From Prosthecobacter sp. (GTDB lineage Bacteria > Verrucomicrobiota > Verrucomicrobiia > Verrucomicrobiales > Verrucomicrobiaceae): a DNA stretch of 64,000 nt. Positions 1-8,859 of this stretch are shown one piece after another (within the stretch, counting starts at the first letter, position 1; each line of letters starts with the position of its first letter). The stretch is from positions 1 to 64,000 of the forward strand of contig JAFMIR010000010.1 of NCBI GenBank assembly GCA_017853885.1, read 5' to 3'. A model generated the notes under the pieces. The model was not told where the DNA came from. It saw only the letters and a program-made list of their open reading frames with translations, and searched no databases. The translations under genes and the position numbers were made by a program.

Positions 1-2577
1 AGCCAAGTATTCGCTGATGACTTGCCGTGGCCGACGGGCCTGATTTGGGCTGATGGGAGTTTGTTTGTAGGTGCTACTCCGGACATCTGGCGCTTTGAGG
101 ATAAGGACGCTGACGGCAAGGCTGATGTGCGTGAGAAGGTCTTCACTGGATTTGGAACCGGGTTGAAAATCCTCAACGTGCAGGGCCTCATGAACAGCTT
201 TCAGTGGGGGCAGGACAACAAGGTCCACATCCTTGCTGGTGGCGGCAATCGCGGTGTCATCAGTAGCCCGAAGCGACCCGATTTGAAAGGCGTCGAGCTA
301 GGTGGAAAGGACTTCTGGTTTGATCCGCGCACACTCGAGTTCGGTCTAGAAGGAGGCGGCGCGCAATACGGCATGAGCTTTGACAACTACGGCCGCAAGT
401 TCGGTTGCTCGAACAGCGACCACCTTCAATACTGGGTTTACGACGACAAGTACGCGAATCGTAATCCCTACTACCAGATGCCGCCCGCACGTCAGAGTAT
501 CGCCGTCGATGGTGGTGCCGCAGAAGTCTTTCGCCTTAGCCCAGACGAGCCTTGGCGCATCATCCGTACGCGTTGGCGCATCGCTGGAGTCGTGAAAGGC
601 GCGGTCGAAGGCGGCGGACGCGTCAGCGGCTACTTCACCGGTGCCACCGGCACAACGATCTACCGTGGCGATGCCTACGGCTCCGAATTCGTGAACAACA
701 GCTTTTCCGGCGACGCCGGCGGCCAGCTCGTGCATCGCAAAATCATCAAGCCCAGCGCCGACGGCATCTCCTTGATCGGCGAACGTCCCGCTGACGAACA
801 CGGCTTTGAATTTGCCGCCTCCAAAGACACATGGGTGCGCGTTGTGAACTTCGCCAATGCCCCGGACGGTTGTTTGCATATCTGTGACATGTATCGCGAG
901 GTCATCGAGCATCCGTGGAGCATCCCGGACGAGATCAAAAAGCACATCGATTTAAACAAGGGTAATGATCGTGGTCGCATTTATCGAATCGTGCCGGAAG
1001 GCTGGCAAAGGACAAAGGACGAAGAGCGAAGAGGAAACATCGCAGGAGCGAGTACGAAAAAGCTCGTGATGCTTCTCAGCCATCCCAATGGCTGGCATCG
1101 CGATACTGCACAGCGTCTGTTGTTTGAGCGTCAGGACAAAGCAGCCGTGCCGATGCTAGAGAAGACATTGAGTGAAGACAACACGCTCGCGAAGCTCCAT
1201 GCGATGAACGCATTAGAGTCGCTTGGTGCTTTAACAGCCGCACATGTCGTCAGAGCGGCGAAGGACAACGACGCGCAGGTTCGTGAAGCGGCGCTTCGGC
1301 GAGTTTCAAAGTTGGATGAAGCAACGCTCGCTTCATTGGCGGCCGACACCTCTCCGAGGGTTCGTTTTCAAGCGGCGCTAGCGGCCCCGAAGACTCCTTC
1401 GCGAGATGGCTGGCTCGCTAAAATGGCGCGACAAGGCTTGAACGGAAAATGGATGGAAGCGGCTGTGCTGGGAAATGCAGGCATTGGCCTGTTTGAGCAG
1501 CTTCATGGCGATTTGAACAAGCTGGAGCCTTCATTTGCTGAATCAATCCTCACATTGGCTGCTGCTGAAGGCAAAGATCCGGCTGCTTTGATCTCTTTGG
1601 TGACAACCGAACCTGTCAACGCGAGCTGGGTGAAGGCTCTTGGCGAGGGTTTGAGACGGGCTGGCTCCAGTCTTACCAAAGCGGATTCAGGGGCTAGGCT
1701 AGCCTCGATTGTGGCGAAGGCGGCCGGCACGGCGGCAAATGCCAAGGCAGGTCAAACCAGCCGAGTTGAGGCCATTGAACTCCTCGGAGTGAGTTTGACC
1801 CCAGAAGCTCAATCGGCTCTCATCACATGTTTGGGAGAAAAACAGTCCCCAGCAATCCAAACAGCCGCGATTCGGGTTTTGGCCCCCAATGGTTCGGAAA
1901 CGGTTACGGTGGCTTTGATCGGGAATTGGACGCATTATGGTCCGAAGGTCCAAGGTGTGGCTTTGGAGGCGCTTTTGGCTCTTGATGACCGGGCCGTGGC
2001 TTTGCTCGAGTCCAAGGTGGCGAAGCCTGAAGCTTTTTCGGCGGCGCAGGTGCAGGCGCTGATCCAGCACAAGTCCCTGAAGGTGGCCGCAGCGGCTAGA
2101 ATGGCACTGGCATCGGTCATTCCGCCTTCACGCGAAGAAATGGCGGCGAAGTTCAAACCGGCGGTGGTAGCCAAGGGGCAAGCGCAGAAAGGTCAGCTCC
2201 ACTACATGTCACGCTGTATGGCCTGTCATAAAGCGGGTGCGAATGGTTTCGCCGTGGGGCCGGACCTCATTACGGTGAAGACCAAAGGCCGCGAGGCATT
2301 GTTGGAGGCCATTTTAATGCCACATAAAGAAGTGGCTTCGCAGTTCATCGCTTACACGGTTAACGCGAAGGACGGACAGACCTTCGCAGGTGTGATCAGT
2401 CATGATACGGCCAGCAGCATGACGCTCAAGCTCCCTGGCGGAGTGGAAAAGACGCTTCAGCGGTCAGAGATCAAAGGCAGCAGTTCTAGCGGGCAGAGCT
2501 TGATGCCTGAGGGGCTCGAAACCGGCATGACCGTAGAGGACATGGCAGATCTTCTGAGCTTTATTGAGGGACTGTAA
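1..2577 (+). CDS. PVC-type membrane-bound dehydrogenase with HEAT repeats and C-terminal cytochrome c domain (5' truncated)
   Basis: The reading frame is open to the first base (frame 1), so the true start lies upstream; the TTG at base 22 is only an internal codon. The N-terminal part is a sorbosone/glucose-dehydrogenase-like beta-propeller (motif VGATPDIWRF, calcium-like DKDADGKAD stretch, CDMYREVIEHPWSIPDEIK). The middle, roughly bases 1030-2120, is Ala/Leu-rich helical HEAT-type repeat. The C-terminus carries a heme c site CMACH (bases 2215-2229) followed by GPDL, the signature of the PVC-type heme-binding domain. Members of this family are exported oxidoreductases, abundant in Planctomycetes and Verrucomicrobia, presumed to oxidise sugars or alcohols and pass electrons to the attached cytochrome; substrates are unknown. 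The next gene, lysC, is unrelated. Family assignment is secure; substrate is not inferable. Confidence 0.9.
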   Translation, partial: SQVFADDLPWPTGLIWADGSLFVGATPDIWRFEDKDADGKADVREKVFTGFGTGLKILNVQGLMNSFQWGQDNKVHILAGGGNRGVISSPKRPDLKGVELGGKDFWFDPRTLEFGLEGGGAQYGMSFDNYGRKFGCSNSDHLQYWVYDDKYANRNPYYQMPPARQSIAVDGGAAEVFRLSPDEPWRIIRTRWRIAGVVKGAVEGGGRVSGYFTGATGTTIYRGDAYGSEFVNNSFSGDAGGQLVHRKIIKPSADGISLIGERPADEHGFEFAASKDTWVRVVNFANAPDGCLHICDMYREVIEHPWSIPDEIKKHIDLNKGNDRGRIYRIVPEGWQRTKDEERRGNIAGASTKKLVMLLSHPNGWHRDTAQRLLFERQDKAAVPMLEKTLSEDNTLAKLHAMNALESLGALTAAHVVRAAKDNDAQVREAALRRVSKLDEATLASLAADTSPRVRFQAALAAPKTPSRDGWLAKMARQGLNGKWMEAAVLGNAGIGLFEQLHGDLNKLEPSFAESILTLAAAEGKDPAALISLVTTEPVNASWVKALGEGLRRAGSSLTKADSGARLASIVAKAAGTAANAKAGQTSRVEAIELLGVSLTPEAQSALITCLGEKQSPAIQTAAIRVLAPNGSETVTVALIGNWTHYGPKVQGVALEALLALDDRAVALLESKVAKPEAFSAAQVQALIQHKSLKVAAAARMALASVIPPSREEMAAKFKPAVVAKGQAQKGQLHYMSRCMACHKAGANGFAVGPDLITVKTKGREALLEAILMPHKEVASQFIAYTVNAKDGQTFAGVISHDTASSMTLKLPGGVEKTLQRSEIKGSSSSGQSLMPEGLETGMTVEDMADLLSFIEGL

Positions 2578-2647
2578 ACCGGAGCATTTCTGGGCTTGCG
2601 CAAAGGGGGTGGCGTGCCATTTTCGGCGCCCTTTCTCCCCACCCAGC

Positions 2648-3871
2648 ATGGCCCTTATCGTGCAGAAATACGGCGGCACTTCCGTCGGTAACCCAGAACG
2701 TATCCGCAACTGCGCCCGACGCATTTTGGAGACGCAACGCGCCGGCAATCAGGTTGTTGCCGTCGTTTCCGCCATGTCAGGCGTGACCGATGGACTCATC
2801 AAGCTGGCAAAGGAAGTCTCCCCAGAGCGTGAACCGATCGAACGTGAAATGGACGTGCTCCTCGCCACGGGCGAGCAGACCACGATCGCTCTCACCGCTA
2901 TGGCCATCAATGCCCTCGGCGGCAAAGCTGTATCTCTTACCGGGGCTCAAGCCGGGATTTCTACCGACCGTGTTCACACGAAGGCCCGCATTGTGAACAT
3001 CACGCCCGACGCGGTAAAGAAAATGCTAGATGAAGGCAATATCGTCATGCTTGCCGGTTTCCAAGGCGAGACCGCGAGCGGCGAAATCACCACGCTCGGC
3101 CGTGGTGGAAGCGATTTGACTGCCATCGCCATGGCCGCTGCGATCAAGGCCGATCTTTGCCAGATCTACACGGATGTAGACGGCGTGTACACCTGCGATC
3201 CGCGTGTCGTGAAGACCGCGAAAAAGATCGAGGAGATCAGCTACGAGGAGATGCTCGAAATGGCCTCCTCTGGCTCTAAGGTGATGCAGAGCCGCAGCGT
3301 CGAGTTCGCGAACAAATTTGGTGTGCGCTTTGAAGTGCGCAACAGCATGAACAACAACCCAGGAACTATCGTGAAAGAAGAAACCCCCGGCATGGAGTCC
3401 GTCGTCGTCCGCGGCGTGTCCCTCGAGCGCAATCAGGCTAAGGTCACCATCGATGATGTCGCCGACCGCCCTGGCATCAGCGCAGCGATTTTTGGTGCGA
3501 TCTCCCAGGCAAACATCACCATCGACATGATCGTGCAAAACGTGAGCCACGATGGCATCACGGATATCTCTTTCACGCTCGGCGCCGCCGAACTGCCCAA
3601 GGCCGAGGCCGCGCTCAAGGCCGTGCTTCCCAGTCTCGGTGATAAGACCACGCTGCGTACGCAAAGCGGCATCGCCAAGGTTAGCGTCGTGGGCATCGGC
3701 ATGCGCAGCCACAGCGGCGTTGCCGCGAAGATGTTCAAAGCCCTCGCCGACGCGAAGATCAACATCCAGATGATCTCCACCAGTGAGATCAAGACTGCCG
3801 TCATCGTTGAGGAGAGCGAAGTGGAAAACGCCGCCCGCGTCGTCCACACGGCCTTTGGTTTGGACGCTTGA
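2648..3871 (+). CDS. lysC: Aspartate kinase
   Basis: Phosphorylates L-aspartate, the first step towards lysine, diaminopimelate, threonine and methionine. The 407-residue product begins MALIVQKYGGTSVG, the KYGG(T)S kinase signature, which fixes the start at this ATG; a longer reading frame starting at 2564 has no family support. The amino-acid-kinase domain covers about residues 1-245 (RGGSDLTAIA near 147, YTDVDGVYTCDPR near 172). Two C-terminal ACT domains follow (about 265-330 and 345-405, VSVVGIGMRSHSGVAAKMF), as in feedback-inhibited monofunctional enzymes. Length is typical. A rho-independent terminator sits 28 bases downstream, so it is probably a single-gene transcript. Confidence 0.97.
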   Translation: MALIVQKYGGTSVGNPERIRNCARRILETQRAGNQVVAVVSAMSGVTDGLIKLAKEVSPEREPIEREMDVLLATGEQTTIALTAMAINALGGKAVSLTGAQAGISTDRVHTKARIVNITPDAVKKMLDEGNIVMLAGFQGETASGEITTLGRGGSDLTAIAMAAAIKADLCQIYTDVDGVYTCDPRVVKTAKKIEEISYEEMLEMASSGSKVMQSRSVEFANKFGVRFEVRNSMNNNPGTIVKEETPGMESVVVRGVSLERNQAKVTIDDVADRPGISAAIFGAISQANITIDMIVQNVSHDGITDISFTLGAAELPKAEAALKAVLPSLGDKTTLRTQSGIAKVSVVGIGMRSHSGVAAKMFKALADAKINIQMISTSEIKTAVIVEESEVENAARVVHTAFGLDA

Positions 3872-3899
3872 TCGGTTGCGAATGTGCCCTTTTCAGCAA

Positions 3900-3928
3900 A
3901 ACCCGTGGCTCACGAACCGCGGGTTTTT
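3900..3928 (+). terminator. Rho-independent terminator of lysC
   Basis: Stem arms AACCCGTGG and CCGCGGGTT (one G-U pair) with an 8-base loop, followed by five T. It overlaps the last codons of the convergent SMP-30 gene (stop at 3910-3912), so the coding 3' end of one gene doubles as terminator of the other. Confidence 0.8.
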
Positions 3929-4881
3929 GTTTTCACGCGGAGCAGGAACATGTCCGCGGTGATGTAGAGCGTAGAGCGGTCCTCGCCGCCCCAGGCGCAG
4001 TTCGCGGTGGCTTGGCCGGTTAGGATGGTGCCGAGGTGCTTGCCGTTCTTGTCGAGGATGAGCACGCCGCCAGGTCCGGTGGTCCAGATATTGCCCTGTG
4101 CATCGACCTTCATGCCATCGCAGCCGCCTTTGCGCTGCGGTGACTTGAGCGATTGCGCATTGAAGACAACGCGCGAAGCGGCTCCGGGCGTGGCGAGATC
4201 GTAGGCAATCACTCGCGTATCCTGCGGATCGGAGACAGCAACGTAGAGCGTCTTTTCATCTGGGCTCAAAGCGATGCCATTCGGGAAACGAACCGTTTTA
4301 TCGAGCAACGAGACCTTGCCGGAGGTATGGACGGAGAAGATGCCGTGGAAGTCGAGCTCGGCCTGATTGGTGCCTTTTTTGAGGCCATAGGGCGGATCGG
4401 TGAAGTAAACAATACCGCTCTTCGTGATGACGAGGTCGTTCGGGCTGTTGAAACGCTTTGCTTCAAAACGATCGGCGAGCGAGGTGAAGCTACCGTCCTT
4501 CTCCAGACGTGCCACGCGGCGTTCGCCATGCTGGCAGAGCACCAAGCGGCCTTGCGCATCGACTGAGAGGCCGTTCGAGCCTTGGCCTTCTTTGCCGTTG
4601 AGGCTGCCGCTGGGCTTCAAAACAACCGAAGCGGCCTTTTCGCCCTCTTTCCAGCCAAATACGGTGTTTTCCGGCACATCGGAGAAAACGATGCCACCAT
4701 CCTTCCATACGGGGCCTTCGCTCCAATTGAAGCCGGAGGCGAGCACTTCGATCTTCGCATCCGGTGCCAGCAAGGCATCGAGAGCCGGGTCAAGTCGTTC
4801 GATGGAGCCTTGGAACTTAGGCGCAGGCTCGGCGGCAAAAGCCGTGATGGCTGCAAGACTGAGGAAAACAGCGGATTTCAT
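3910..4881 (-). CDS. SMP-30/gluconolactonase/LRE family protein, exported
   Basis: 323 residues beginning with a signal peptide (MKSAVFLSLAAITAFAAEP). The rest is a six-bladed SMP-30-type propeller: NWSEGPVWKDGGIVFSD near residue 53 carries the metal-binding Glu of the family, SPNDLVITKSGIVYFTDPPYGL near 146 carries the Asn/Asp metal ligands, and FPNGIALSPDEKTLYVA near 200 follows. Family members hydrolyse gluconolactone-type sugar lactones; periplasmic location follows from the signal peptide. It lies 19 bases downstream of a DUF1080 gene and probably shares its transcript, suggesting joint periplasmic handling of oxidised sugars. The exact lactone is not inferable. Confidence 0.9.
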   Translation of the reverse strand: MKSAVFLSLAAITAFAAEPAPKFQGSIERLDPALDALLAPDAKIEVLASGFNWSEGPVWKDGGIVFSDVPENTVFGWKEGEKAASVVLKPSGSLNGKEGQGSNGLSVDAQGRLVLCQHGERRVARLEKDGSFTSLADRFEAKRFNSPNDLVITKSGIVYFTDPPYGLKKGTNQAELDFHGIFSVHTSGKVSLLDKTVRFPNGIALSPDEKTLYVAVSDPQDTRVIAYDLATPGAASRVVFNAQSLKSPQRKGGCDGMKVDAQGNIWTTGPGGVLILDKNGKHLGTILTGQATANCAWGGEDRSTLYITADMFLLRVKTKTRGS

Positions 4882-4900
4882 GCGGAAGGACTGGTGGAGC

Positions 4901-5572
4901 TTACTTCAGCTCTTGAATACGGATGTTGCGCCACATCACTTCCTTACCCACGGCCTCAGTCTTCTTCCCGATGCCATGCACTTGAAGAGCGATGACACCT
5001 TCCGGCGTCATGTCGTCCGTGAAATCAGCAGCGGGTACGCCATTGATGTAGGTTTTGATGCTTATACCGCGGCACTCGATGCGTGCTTTGTTCCATTCGC
5101 CCTGCCTGAAGGCTTTACGGGCAGCCTCGTTGTTCTTCAGGTCAAAGAGCCAGCCACGACGGCCTTCATCATACACACCACCCGTATAGGCGCGGGGGCT
5201 GGGGTCGATCTCAAATTGGTAGCCGTGAACGCGGTCAGCAGGAATTTTTTTCTTTTTGCCAGCGATCTCCACCTCCGTCTCCTGTGAGTAGTAATTGCTG
5301 CGGAACTGGATGCCAGAATTCATCGAAGGATCGACCTTGAACTCGACTTCGAGGATGAAGTTCGAGTATTTCTTAGGCGTGCAAAGAAAGGAGTTGCCAG
5401 TGTTCGGCACAGTCTTGCCAACAACAGCGCCATCGTGCACGCGATACTCAGCGGTGCCGCTGTGCTGCTCCCATCCGGTGAGCGTTTTACCATCGAACAG
5501 GGAGGTCCACGTTTCTTCCGCGAAGGCGGAGGTGGTCAAAAAAGCGGTGAGCAGGAAGGCAGTGCGTTTCAT
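4901..5572 (-). CDS. DUF1080 (3-keto-disaccharide hydrolase-like) domain protein, exported
   Basis: 223 residues with a signal peptide (MKRTAFLLTAFLTTSAFAEE) and one concanavalin-like DUF1080 domain. The diagnostic WTSLFDGKTLTGWEQ stands right after the signal, MNSGIQFRSNYY in the middle, and EVMWRNIRIQEL closes it. The family includes 3-keto-disaccharide hydrolases and is greatly expanded in Verrucomicrobia and Planctomycetes. It sits between moxR (23 bases upstream) and the SMP-30 gene (19 bases downstream) on the same strand, consistent with one operon. Substrate is unknown. Confidence 0.88.
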   Translation of the reverse strand: MKRTAFLLTAFLTTSAFAEETWTSLFDGKTLTGWEQHSGTAEYRVHDGAVVGKTVPNTGNSFLCTPKKYSNFILEVEFKVDPSMNSGIQFRSNYYSQETEVEIAGKKKKIPADRVHGYQFEIDPSPRAYTGGVYDEGRRGWLFDLKNNEAARKAFRQGEWNKARIECRGISIKTYINGVPAADFTDDMTPEGVIALQVHGIGKKTEAVGKEVMWRNIRIQELK

Positions 5573-5595
5573 GGTTGGATGAGGATGGGAAAAGA

Positions 5596-6576
5596 TCAGG
5601 CGGCTTGAGCGGCGGGCGTCTTCACATGGTCGAGGAGTTTGGTGATGATGTCATCCACTTTGACCTGTGCAGCCTCGCCTTCGAAATTCAGGATGATGCG
5701 GTGACGCAACGCAACGTGAGCGATGGCACGCACATCGTCAGTGGAAGCGGCGGTGCTACCCTGAACGGCGGCCCAGACACGTGCACCGCGGATGAGGCTT
5801 TGCAAGCCGCGAGGACTGCTTCCGTAGCTGACGTAGCGCTTGACCTCTGGCAGGGCGTCTGGCTGTTCGGGATGCGTGCTTAAGATCAAACGTGAGGCAT
5901 AGTGCGCCACCGGATCGGCCACGGGCATCTGTGCCAGTTCATGCTGCATCGCGATGAGTTGAGCCCCATCCGCCATGGTGGCTAGCTTGGGCTCGGTAAA
6001 GCCGGTGGTGCGGCGGGAGATCTCCACGAGGGAATCGAGGTCAGGGAAGGGGACTTTGATCTTGAACATGAAGCGGTCCAGTTGCGCCTCCGGTAGTGGG
6101 TAGGTGCCTTCCATCTCCATCGGGTTCTGTGTGGCGAGCACAAAGAAAGGTTCTGGAAGTGGATGGCGCTCCCCACCAGTGGTCACACAACGCTCCTGCA
6201 TGACCTCGAGCAGCGCCGCCTGGGTCTTGGGCGTGGCACGATTGATTTCATCGACGAGGAGGAGGTTCTTGAACACCGGGCCTTTTTCGTAGCGCAAAAC
6301 GCGGCTGCCGCGCTCATCCTCACCCACGATGTGCGTGCCAAGGATGTCCGCGGGCATGAGGTCCGGCGTGCACTGCACGCGGCCGGGTTCCAGTCCGATG
6401 ACTTGGGAAAGCGTGCGTACAAGGAAAGTTTTGCCAAGGCCAGGCACGCCTTCAAGCAGGACATGACCGCCGGAGAAGATGGCCACGAGCACATCGGTAA
6501 GCATTTCATCGTAGCCGACGATGGCTCTCTGCATTTCAGCCTTGAGCTGGGTAAAGAGGGTGCGAAACTGGTTCAT
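5596..6576 (-). CDS. MoxR-family AAA+ ATPase
   Basis: 326 residues, full length for MoxR. Walker A GVPGLGKT (near residue 40), Walker B LLLVDEINRA (near 104), sensor 1 VLATQNPMEMEGTYPLPEAQ (near 146), and a C-terminal lid domain with YGSSPRG are all present. MoxR ATPases act as chaperones that activate or insert metal into partner proteins, usually encoded beside a DUF58/VWA gene cluster. No such partners are present here. The following genes on the strand are an exported DUF1080 protein and an SMP-30 protein, an uncommon neighbourhood. An 18-base dyad lies about 20 bases upstream of the start. Confidence 0.93.
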   Translation of the reverse strand: MNQFRTLFTQLKAEMQRAIVGYDEMLTDVLVAIFSGGHVLLEGVPGLGKTFLVRTLSQVIGLEPGRVQCTPDLMPADILGTHIVGEDERGSRVLRYEKGPVFKNLLLVDEINRATPKTQAALLEVMQERCVTTGGERHPLPEPFFVLATQNPMEMEGTYPLPEAQLDRFMFKIKVPFPDLDSLVEISRRTTGFTEPKLATMADGAQLIAMQHELAQMPVADPVAHYASRLILSTHPEQPDALPEVKRYVSYGSSPRGLQSLIRGARVWAAVQGSTAASTDDVRAIAHVALRHRIILNFEGEAAQVKVDDIITKLLDHVKTPAAQAA

Positions 6577-6595
6577 GCGTTGCAGGTTGGAAAGT

Positions 6596-6613
6596 TAGTC
6601 CATTGATGGACTA
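6596..6613. promoter_or_regulatory. Perfect 18-bp dyad, candidate operator between moxR and mntR
   Basis: TAGTCCAT-TG-ATGGACTA is a perfect inverted repeat with 8-base arms and a 2-base centre. It sits in the 134-base divergent gap, 20 bases from the moxR start and about 100 bases from the mntR start. Its size and symmetry suit a dimeric winged-helix regulator, and DtxR/MntR proteins often bind such dyads next to their own gene, so autoregulation or control of the moxR group is plausible. It does not match a known MntR box closely. Confidence 0.45.
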
Positions 6614-6710
6614 GCGGCAGGGCAATGTCGAATGGGGAAACAACCAAGCATAACGGATGCTATGGGAAGAAGGTTGCTTTTGGGCGTTTGCAGCGCATTT
6701 CACGGACCGC

Positions 6711-7169
6711 ATGCCGCCACCTAAACGCCAAGAACTCACCACGCATCTCGGATCGCCCGCGGTAGAGGACTATTTGGAGCAAATTCATAATCTCATTGCA
6801 CAAAAAGGATATGCACGCGTGGTCGATATAGCTGGCAATTTGAAGATCTCCCAAGCGAGTGTGACGAGCATGATCCAGCGGATGGATGCGGACGGATTGG
6901 TGGTTTACGAGCGTTACCGAGGTGTGGTGCTCACGGAGGCTGGACAGAAGGTGGGTGAGGAAATCGCTCGTCGTCATGAGGTGCTAACTCGGTTGCTCGC
7001 GGGTTTTGGTTTGGATGCCGCGACAGTGCACCAGGACGTAGAAGGCATGGAACATCACATCAGCCGTCAGACGCTTGAGGTTCTGACACTCCTGATGGAG
7101 GAGTTGGAGGGCAATCCGAAACTGCTGGCGAAGCTCAAGGGACGCTTGGCTGGCTTAAACGGAGCGTGA
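6711..7169 (+). CDS. mntR: DtxR/MntR-family metal-dependent transcriptional regulator
   Basis: 152 residues from the ATG at MPPPKRQEL; an in-frame ATG at 6657 would add 18 residues without family similarity. The N-terminal winged helix (about residues 15-75: AVEDYLEQIHNLIAQKGYA, then IAGNLKISQASVTSMIQRM) is followed by the dimerisation/metal domain with GxVLTEAGQKVGEEIARRHEVL and EGMEHHISRQTLEVL, whose Glu/His residues match the metal ligands of MntR. There is no C-terminal SH3 domain, the short MntR layout. Such proteins repress Mn or Fe uptake when metal is bound. No transporter is adjacent. The 3' end overlaps the convergent thioesterase gene by 15 bases. Confidence 0.87.
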   Translation: MPPPKRQELTTHLGSPAVEDYLEQIHNLIAQKGYARVVDIAGNLKISQASVTSMIQRMDADGLVVYERYRGVVLTEAGQKVGEEIARRHEVLTRLLAGFGLDAATVHQDVEGMEHHISRQTLEVLTLLMEELEGNPKLLAKLKGRLAGLNGA

Positions 7170-7625
7170 GATCGTCTCAGGCCTGCATAGCATTTCGGCT
7201 GGCGCGGCCTCGATTTTGTCCCGAAAGCGTTGTGGGATCTCAATCGCCTTCATCTTTCCCGTGGTAGGCTCACGACGCACACAGGCAGCTGTGATGCGAC
7301 CTTCTGCAGCCAGTTCTCCATCCGCCTTCCAGAAGCGGATCAGGTACCGGATAACCTTGCCGCGCACTTCCTCGACCAAGAGTTCACATTCGAACTCCTC
7401 TTCGAAACGTAGTGGCGAAAAGTAATCACATGAGGCATGCACACGTGGCCAACCTACTCGTTCGTCCGACTGCGTGGGTGGATCGACGATGGAAAAGCCG
7501 ATGCTGCGGAAGAAAGCATGTTCCACACGCTCCATGTATCGGAAGAAATTCGAGAAATGCACAATGCCCGCCATGTCGGTGTCGGAGAATTGGACGCGTT
7601 CGGTGCAGGTGAAACGTTGGGCCAT
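7155..7625 (-). CDS. Acyl-CoA thioesterase, 4-hydroxybenzoyl-CoA thioesterase/YbgC type
   Basis: 156 residues with a single hotdog fold. The N-terminal signature FSDTDMAGIVHFSNFFRYM (about residues 13-31) holds the catalytic Asp of the YbgC/4HBT family, and EHAFFRSIG follows as in that family. Substrate could be short-chain or aromatic acyl-CoA; no pathway genes are adjacent. Its stop overlaps the mntR stop convergently; upstream on the same strand lies the glutamine synthetase terminator, so it is transcribed separately. Confidence 0.85.
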   Translation of the reverse strand: MAQRFTCTERVQFSDTDMAGIVHFSNFFRYMERVEHAFFRSIGFSIVDPPTQSDERVGWPRVHASCDYFSPLRFEEEFECELLVEEVRGKVIRYLIRFWKADGELAAEGRITAACVRREPTTGKMKAIEIPQRFRDKIEAAPAEMLCRPETISRSV

Positions 7626-7710
7626 GGCAGGAAAGAGGTGGCTTCAGAAACACACCGCGAGGGATTGTGATGTGCAACTGCATTTCCAATCCATTTTGGG
7701 TGGAATCCCA

Positions 7711-7745
7711 ACAAAAAAGCGCCGCTTGTTTCCAAGCGGCGCTTT
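7711..7745 (-). terminator. Rho-independent terminator of glutamine synthetase
   Basis: Perfect 13-base stem (AAAGCGCCGCTTG / CAAGCGGCGCTTT) with a 4-base loop; read on the minus strand it ends in a run of T. It lies 24 bases past the glutamine synthetase stop codon. Confidence 0.9.
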
Positions 7746-7768
7746 CGTGAGGTGTCTTTTCAGTGCAA

Positions 7769-8785
7769 TCAGGCCGTTGGAACGGTAGAGATGGTCTTGA
7801 GAACGCGAGAGGCGATCTGATAAGGATTGCCTTGGGAGTTCGGGCGACGGTCTTCGAGATAGCCTTTCCAACCGTTGTTTTTAAAGCTGTGAGGCACGCG
7901 GATGGAAGCACCACGGTCGGCAATGCCCCAGGAGAACTTGTCAATGCTCTGGGTCTCATGCAGACCTGTCAGGCGCATGTGATTGTCCGGCCCATAGACG
8001 GCAATGTGTTCTTCGCGGTACTTATCAAAAGCAGCCATTAGGGCGAGGAAGTATTTTTCACCGCCCACATCACGCATATGCTTGGTGGAGAAGTTGCAAT
8101 GCATGCCGGAACCATTCCAATCCGTGGCACCGAGGGGTTTGCAGTGATATTCGACATCCACCGCATACTTTTCACACAAGCGATTCAAGATGTAACGGGC
8201 CACCCAAACTTGGTCAGCGCAGGTTTTGGAACCCTTACCGAAGATCTGGAATTCCCATTGTCCTTTTGCTACCTCTGCGTTGATGCCCTCATGGTTAATG
8301 CCTGCTGCCAAGCAGATGTCGAGATGCTCTTCGACAATCTGACGAGCGATGTCACCAACATTTTTGTAGCCGACACCTGTGTAATAAGGGCCTTGAGGTG
8401 CAGGATAACCGTTTTCGGGGAAGCCAAGTGGGCGTCCATCTTGATAAAGAAAGTATTCCTGTTCAAAGCCAAACCATGCGTCCGGATCATCCAAGATAGT
8501 GGCGCGGTCATTGGAGGCATGCGGGGTGCCATCGGCGTTATAAACTTCGCACATGACAAGCGCTCCATTGGTGCGTGTGCAGTCGGGATAAACCGCCACT
8601 GGCTTCAGCACGCAATCGGAGGAGCCGCCGGGGGCCTGTTGGGTGGATGAACCGTCAAAGCCCCAGTTGGGCAGTTGCTCAAGCTTTGGAAAGCTGTCGA
8701 AATCCTTGAGCTGGGTCTTGCTGCGGAGATTGCGGACGGGCTGATAACCGTCGAGCCAGATGTATTCGAGTTTGTATTTAGCCAT
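7769..8785 (-). CDS. glnII: Glutamine synthetase, type II (GSII, eukaryote-like)
   Basis: 338 residues, the short GSII length rather than the roughly 470 of GSI. Characteristic motifs are LPNWGFDGSSTQQA (near residue 40), WFGFEQEYFLYQDGRPLG (near 103), PQGPYYTGVG (near 130), GQWEFQIFGKG with the metal-binding Glu, DWNGSGMHCNFSTK (near 218) and SWGIADRGASIRVP (near 284). It makes glutamine from glutamate, ammonia and ATP. GSII is well known in rhizobia and actinomycetes, where glnII is nitrogen-controlled; here a sigma-54-type promoter lies 75-91 bases upstream and a strong terminator downstream, so it is a nitrogen-regulated single gene. No GlnB or adenylyltransferase gene is adjacent. Confidence 0.95.
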   Translation of the reverse strand: MAKYKLEYIWLDGYQPVRNLRSKTQLKDFDSFPKLEQLPNWGFDGSSTQQAPGGSSDCVLKPVAVYPDCTRTNGALVMCEVYNADGTPHASNDRATILDDPDAWFGFEQEYFLYQDGRPLGFPENGYPAPQGPYYTGVGYKNVGDIARQIVEEHLDICLAAGINHEGINAEVAKGQWEFQIFGKGSKTCADQVWVARYILNRLCEKYAVDVEYHCKPLGATDWNGSGMHCNFSTKHMRDVGGEKYFLALMAAFDKYREEHIAVYGPDNHMRLTGLHETQSIDKFSWGIADRGASIRVPHSFKNNGWKGYLEDRRPNSQGNPYQIASRVLKTISTVPTA

Positions 8786-8859
8786 GGTTGAGTTTGGAGT
8801 GATGAATGCTTCGCTGCAGGGTTGAAATAACCTTTCCAGCTACGGCAACGATTTAACTG

